Source: an uncultured Campylobacter sp.
GTDB lineage: Bacteria; Campylobacterota; Campylobacteria; Campylobacterales; Campylobacteraceae
Length of the DNA stretch: 64,000 nucleotides
Assembly (NCBI RefSeq): GCF_938002845.1
Contig: NZ_CALKZP010000015.1
Span: 10,224 to 74,223 of the forward strand
Direction: 5' to 3'
Position 1 is the first letter of the stretch. The number at the start of each line of letters is the position of its first letter. Position numbers and translations under genes: made by a program. Under the pieces are notes generated by a model. That model was given only the letters and a program-made list of their open reading frames with translations. It searched no databases and was not told the origin of the DNA. Below, in pieces: positions 60,814 to 64,000 of this stretch.

Positions 60814-63800
60814 ATGGCAATCCAAAGCGTAGAACCAAACGTCGCAGACGCGATAAATTCGCAGCTTAAAGCATATAAACTCGATTATAAATTAGAGCAA
60901 GAGCCGTTAAATGGCGAAATAGACAATGCCTTACAAGAGTATTTTACTAAAAGCGGCGGTAAGGGCGGCAATCGCCCTGATGCTAAATTGCTTCTACAAG
61001 ACGGCGGCTTAAATTTTTATCCCGTATTGATTGAATACAAGGGCTATGAAAATAAGCTAGAAAAGCTAGACGCCGACGGCAATATAGAAAATCGCACCGC
61101 GAAAAATGAGCCGAATTTCGCAAATATAAATTCTTATGCCGTAAACGGCGCCGTGCATTACGCTAATGCCTTGCTTCATCATACGAGCTACACCGACATC
61201 ATCGCTATCGGAGTTACGGGGCATAAAGACGGTAAGGATAAATTGCAAACGCAAATCGGCGTTTATTACGTTTCAAAGTCGAATTTGGGCATCGGGCGCA
61301 AAGTGGGCGAATTTAGCGATTTATCGTTTTTAAAGAAGGTAAATTTCGATGAATTTACGAATAAACTCAAAAATTTAAATTTAACTCCCGACGAACTGGA
61401 AAAAATCAAGCAAAAACGAGAGCGAGAGATAGACGCGAGCCTAGTAAAGCTAAACAACGACATTTATAGCAGCGAAAAAGGGCTCGGTGAAAACGATAGA
61501 GTTTATCTCGTTGCCGCTTCTATCATCGCCACTTTGGGTATTCCCGGAAAAGTAGCTCCGCTTGAAAAGTCCGAGTTAAAATCATCAAACGAAAAAGGTA
61601 GCACCGACGGCGAAATTTTAATGCGAAAGATAGAGGCGTTTTTAAATGAGAAAAATTTACCTGTCGAAAAGAAAGACCTCATAATCCGCACTCTTTCAAA
61701 CACGATACTAACCGATAATATAAATAAAATTTCAAACGGCGAAACTCAACTAAAACGCGTTTTTTCAAAAATAGTCGATGATCTGGGGATTTATTACAAA
61801 ATCGGACTAACCACCGATTTTACGGGCAAGCTTTTTAACGAGATGTATTCGTGGCTGGGCTTTACGCAGGATAAACTAAACGACGTAGTGCTTACGCCAT
61901 CATACGTCGCCACGCTTTTGGCTAAACTTGCCCGCGTGAATAAAGACAGCTACGTTTGGGACTTTGCGACCGGTTCGGCGGGGCTTTTGGTTGCCGCGAT
62001 GAACGAAATGCTAAAAGACGCTAAAAATAGCATAGCATCTCCTGATCAGCTAACCAAAAAAGAGGCGCATATTAAGGCATATCAACTTTTAGGCTTGGAG
62101 CTGCTATCAAGCGTCTATATGCTCGCGGTTTTAAATATGATAATGATGGGCGATGGAAGCTCTAATATCCTAAATAAAGATAGTTTGACTGACTTTGAGG
62201 GCGTTTACGGCTTCGGTAAAGACGACGAAAAATTTCCCGCAAATGCTTTTGTGCTAAATCCTCCGTATTCGGCGCCGGGCAACGGGATGGTATTCGTCGA
62301 AACGGCGTTAAATATGATGAGCGGCGGCTATGCGGCGATAATTATTCAAAATTCCGCCGGTAGCGGCAAGGCAAAAGAGATAAATAAAAGGATTTTAGCT
62401 CGCAATACCTTAATCGCAAGCATAAAAATGCCGATCGATCTTTTCGTCGGTAAATCAAGCGTGCAGACGAATGTCTATGTCTTTAAAGTCGGCGAAAAGC
62501 ACGAAAAAGACGAAATAGTAAAATTTATAGACTTTTCAAACGATGGCTATACGCGCTCAAACCGCAAAAAAGCCAGTAATAATCTAAGGGATACGGATAG
62601 AGCCAAAGAGCGTTACGAGGAGCTTGTAAATTTGGTTCGTTTCGGCGCAAGCAAACTTGAAATTTTCACGCAAAACGAATATTACGAAGCGACGATTGAT
62701 CCGAGCAATGGTGCCGACTGGAATAAATCTCGCCCCGTAGATACTATGCCGACACTAGCCGATTTTAAAAAGACCGTGAGCGACTACCTAAGCTGGGAAG
62801 TGGCGCAAATTTTAAAAAAGGATAGTCCCAAGCAAAGCTTAATTAGCGAAAGGATTGCAAATTTAGAGCGAGAATTTAAAACGAGTGGCGGGAAATTTGA
62901 AAAAATTAGGCTTGATAAATTATTTAATGTGAAGTCAAATCCACAACTAAATAAAGATAGTTTTAATTTTTCTGAGAATGGAGTTTATCCATATTTCACA
63001 AGAACAGTTTTAAATAATGGTATTGCAGGCTATGTCGATTATTTGGATGAGGAGCATAAAATATCAGGCAATTCACTGGCGGTTGGAATGCTTGGGATGC
63101 AGTTTTTTTATATGGAAAAGGATTTTTACGCGGGGCAGTTTACTAAAACTATTTATCCAAAATTTGATTATTTTAATAGCAAGGTAGCTCAATATTTTAT
63201 AGTTCTTTTAAATAAAAATCAAAAAATTTATCAAGGTAGTTTAGTAAGAGATTTTGAAAGACTTTTCTATAATACAAAAATTCTTTTGCCGACGTTAGGT
63301 GGCGAGATAAATTTTTCCTTTATGGAAAAATTTATCGAAGAGCTCGAACGCGAACGCGTCGAAGAGCTCGAACGCGAACGCGTCGAAGAGCTCGACGCGT
63401 ATCTTGCGGCAACTGGGCTTAAAGATTATAAGCTAACCGAGAAAGAAGAGGATGCTTTGGCTAAATTTGACGAATTTAGCCAATGGGGGGGGGTAGCGAG
63501 TAAATTTACTACCTTAGAAACATTATTTGACAATATCAAACAAGGTAGAAGGCTAAAAAAAGAAGACCAAAAAGATGGATTAGTACCGTTTGTAATGGCT
63601 GGAGTAACGAATACCGGTGTCGTAAATCATATATCAAATCCAGTAGTTACCTTTCCTAGAAATTCGATAACCGTTGATATTTTTGGAAATACATTTTATA
63701 GAAATTATGATTTTGGAGCAGGGGATGATACGGGTGTTTATTGGAACGAAAGTAAGGAATATTCGCAAAGTGTGATGCTTTATTTTGCTGCGGCTATATC

Positions 63801-64000
63801 AAGGTCGTTGCGGGGTAGGTTTTCTTACGGCAAGAAGCTAAGAAGCTCGCAAAGTTTAAAATTTAAAATCAATCTTCCAGCCGTAAACGACCGAATCGAC
63901 TACGATTTTATGGAAAATTTCATAAAAGCTATCGAAAAGCTAGTCATAAAAGACGTTGTGTTGTGGACAGAGCGAAAGATCGCCGCCACAAAACAAGTCG
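60814..64000 (+). CDS. Fused restriction-methylation-specificity enzyme (type IIG/BcgI-like), 3' end beyond the window
   Basis: Open for 1062 codons to the window edge. Domains in order: a PD-(D/E)xK-like nuclease (PD at 55-56, EYK at 74-76 in YPVLIEYKGY); a helical linker; an N6-adenine methylase with motif I DFATGSAGLL from residue 383 and motif IV NPPY at 482-485; a first target-recognition domain (about 694-840); a charged helical spacer made of EELERERV repeats (842-861); and a second recognition domain from about 895. It would cut and methylate DNA from a single chain. At 63485-63493 a G9 tract lies between the recognition domains, in frame here; eight or ten G would bring TAG or TAA within a few codons. 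No separate R, M or S gene is seen upstream. It follows the Rrf2 gene on the same strand, with its own promoter. Confidence 0.88.
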   Translation, partial: MAIQSVEPNVADAINSQLKAYKLDYKLEQEPLNGEIDNALQEYFTKSGGKGGNRPDAKLLLQDGGLNFYPVLIEYKGYENKLEKLDADGNIENRTAKNEPNFANINSYAVNGAVHYANALLHHTSYTDIIAIGVTGHKDGKDKLQTQIGVYYVSKSNLGIGRKVGEFSDLSFLKKVNFDEFTNKLKNLNLTPDELEKIKQKREREIDASLVKLNNDIYSSEKGLGENDRVYLVAASIIATLGIPGKVAPLEKSELKSSNEKGSTDGEILMRKIEAFLNEKNLPVEKKDLIIRTLSNTILTDNINKISNGETQLKRVFSKIVDDLGIYYKIGLTTDFTGKLFNEMYSWLGFTQDKLNDVVLTPSYVATLLAKLARVNKDSYVWDFATGSAGLLVAAMNEMLKDAKNSIASPDQLTKKEAHIKAYQLLGLELLSSVYMLAVLNMIMMGDGSSNILNKDSLTDFEGVYGFGKDDEKFPANAFVLNPPYSAPGNGMVFVETALNMMSGGYAAIIIQNSAGSGKAKEINKRILARNTLIASIKMPIDLFVGKSSVQTNVYVFKVGEKHEKDEIVKFIDFSNDGYTRSNRKKASNNLRDTDRAKERYEELVNLVRFGASKLEIFTQNEYYEATIDPSNGADWNKSRPVDTMPTLADFKKTVSDYLSWEVAQILKKDSPKQSLISERIANLEREFKTSGGKFEKIRLDKLFNVKSNPQLNKDSFNFSENGVYPYFTRTVLNNGIAGYVDYLDEEHKISGNSLAVGMLGMQFFYMEKDFYAGQFTKTIYPKFDYFNSKVAQYFIVLLNKNQKIYQGSLVRDFERLFYNTKILLPTLGGEINFSFMEKFIEELERERVEELERERVEELDAYLAATGLKDYKLTEKEEDALAKFDEFSQWGGVASKFTTLETLFDNIKQGRRLKKEDQKDGLVPFVMAGVTNTGVVNHISNPVVTFPRNSITVDIFGNTFYRNYDFGAGDDTGVYWNESKEYSQSVMLYFAAAISRSLRGRFSYGKKLRSSQSLKFKINLPAVNDRIDYDFMENFIKAIEKLVIKDVVLWTERKIAATKQV
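63337..63395 (+). repeat. 24-bp tandem repeat in the inter-TRD spacer
   Basis: Two perfect copies of a 24-bp unit (63337-63360, 63361-63384) plus an 11-base partial third copy. Each unit encodes EELERERV, so unit changes keep the frame and lengthen or shorten the spacer helix by eight residues. Confidence 0.85.
63485..63493 (+). repeat. G9 homopolymer within the R-M-S gene
   Basis: Nine G in CAATGGGGGGGGGTAGC. The present length is in frame (Q-W-G-G-V-A-S). Such tracts are the classic slipped-strand phase-variation sites of Campylobacter. Confidence 0.9.

Noticed and set aside
1..64000. tRNA, rRNA, insertion sequences, integrases, phage genes
   Set aside because: I looked in all spacers for T-loop-like GGTTCGAATCC motifs, transposase frames and inverted terminal repeats and found none.

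Overview
The window reads as chromosomal DNA of an epsilonproteobacterium of the genus Campylobacter. The block accD-rlmH-dksA-(membrane protein)-dus, followed by bamA, tyrA, an M23 peptidase, lpxC, tsaB, thrB, ylxR, infB, rbfA and rimP, is the gene neighbourhood I know from Campylobacter genomes. Coding GC is moderate, while the spacers are packed with AAATTT/AAATTC words, which suggests one of the oral, higher-GC species (a C. gracilis-like genome). The species is an inference.

Layout. 0-4 kb: end of rimO, panC, a three-gene set of small membrane/ribosome-associated proteins, prfB, a small conserved protein and a cysteine-rich Sel1-like lipoprotein. 4.2-5.3 kb: a frameshifted membrane protein of a local paralogous family. 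5.3-12.3 kb: uvrA, a nucleoside-phosphorylase-like gene swollen by low-complexity insertions, a membrane protein, a spore-photoproduct-lyase-like radical SAM gene and an SDR oxidoreductase. 12.3-17.7 kb is accessory. It holds three tandem membrane-anchored proteins whose C-terminal tails are heptad arrays of the bacterial N-glycosylation sequon D/E-X-N-X-S/T, an AAG-like DNA glycosylase homologue, and three further members of the 4-5 kb membrane family. 17.7-24.8 kb: glyoxalase-like gene, pgi, galU, a YigZ-family gene, an MFS carrier, a HIT protein and a lone dCache sensor. 24.9-30.5 kb: polysulfide/thiosulfate reductase genes psrABC followed on the same strand by a response regulator and a frameshifted histidine kinase. 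30.6-33.3 kb: MFS carrier, PAS protein, recO. 33.4-51.2 kb: the conserved housekeeping block. 51.2-60.2 kb: ribD, small membrane proteins, a CDF metal exporter, a cupin, a reductase and an Rrf2 regulator, separated by long repeat-filled spacers. 60.8-64 kb: a very long open frame for a single-chain restriction-methylation-specificity enzyme that runs off the window.

The strongest unusual signals are four. (1) The R-M-S enzyme carries a G9 tract and a 24-bp tandem repeat between its two specificity domains; changing the G tract by one base in either direction gives a stop within a few codons. (2) The sequon-array paralogs look like purpose-built N-glycan carriers. (3) A ~350-bp inverted duplication joins two members of the pentapeptide-tailed membrane family. 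(4) The spacers contain successive degenerate tandem arrays with periods of 36, 37 and 57 bp, the last directly upstream of an Rrf2 regulator gene.
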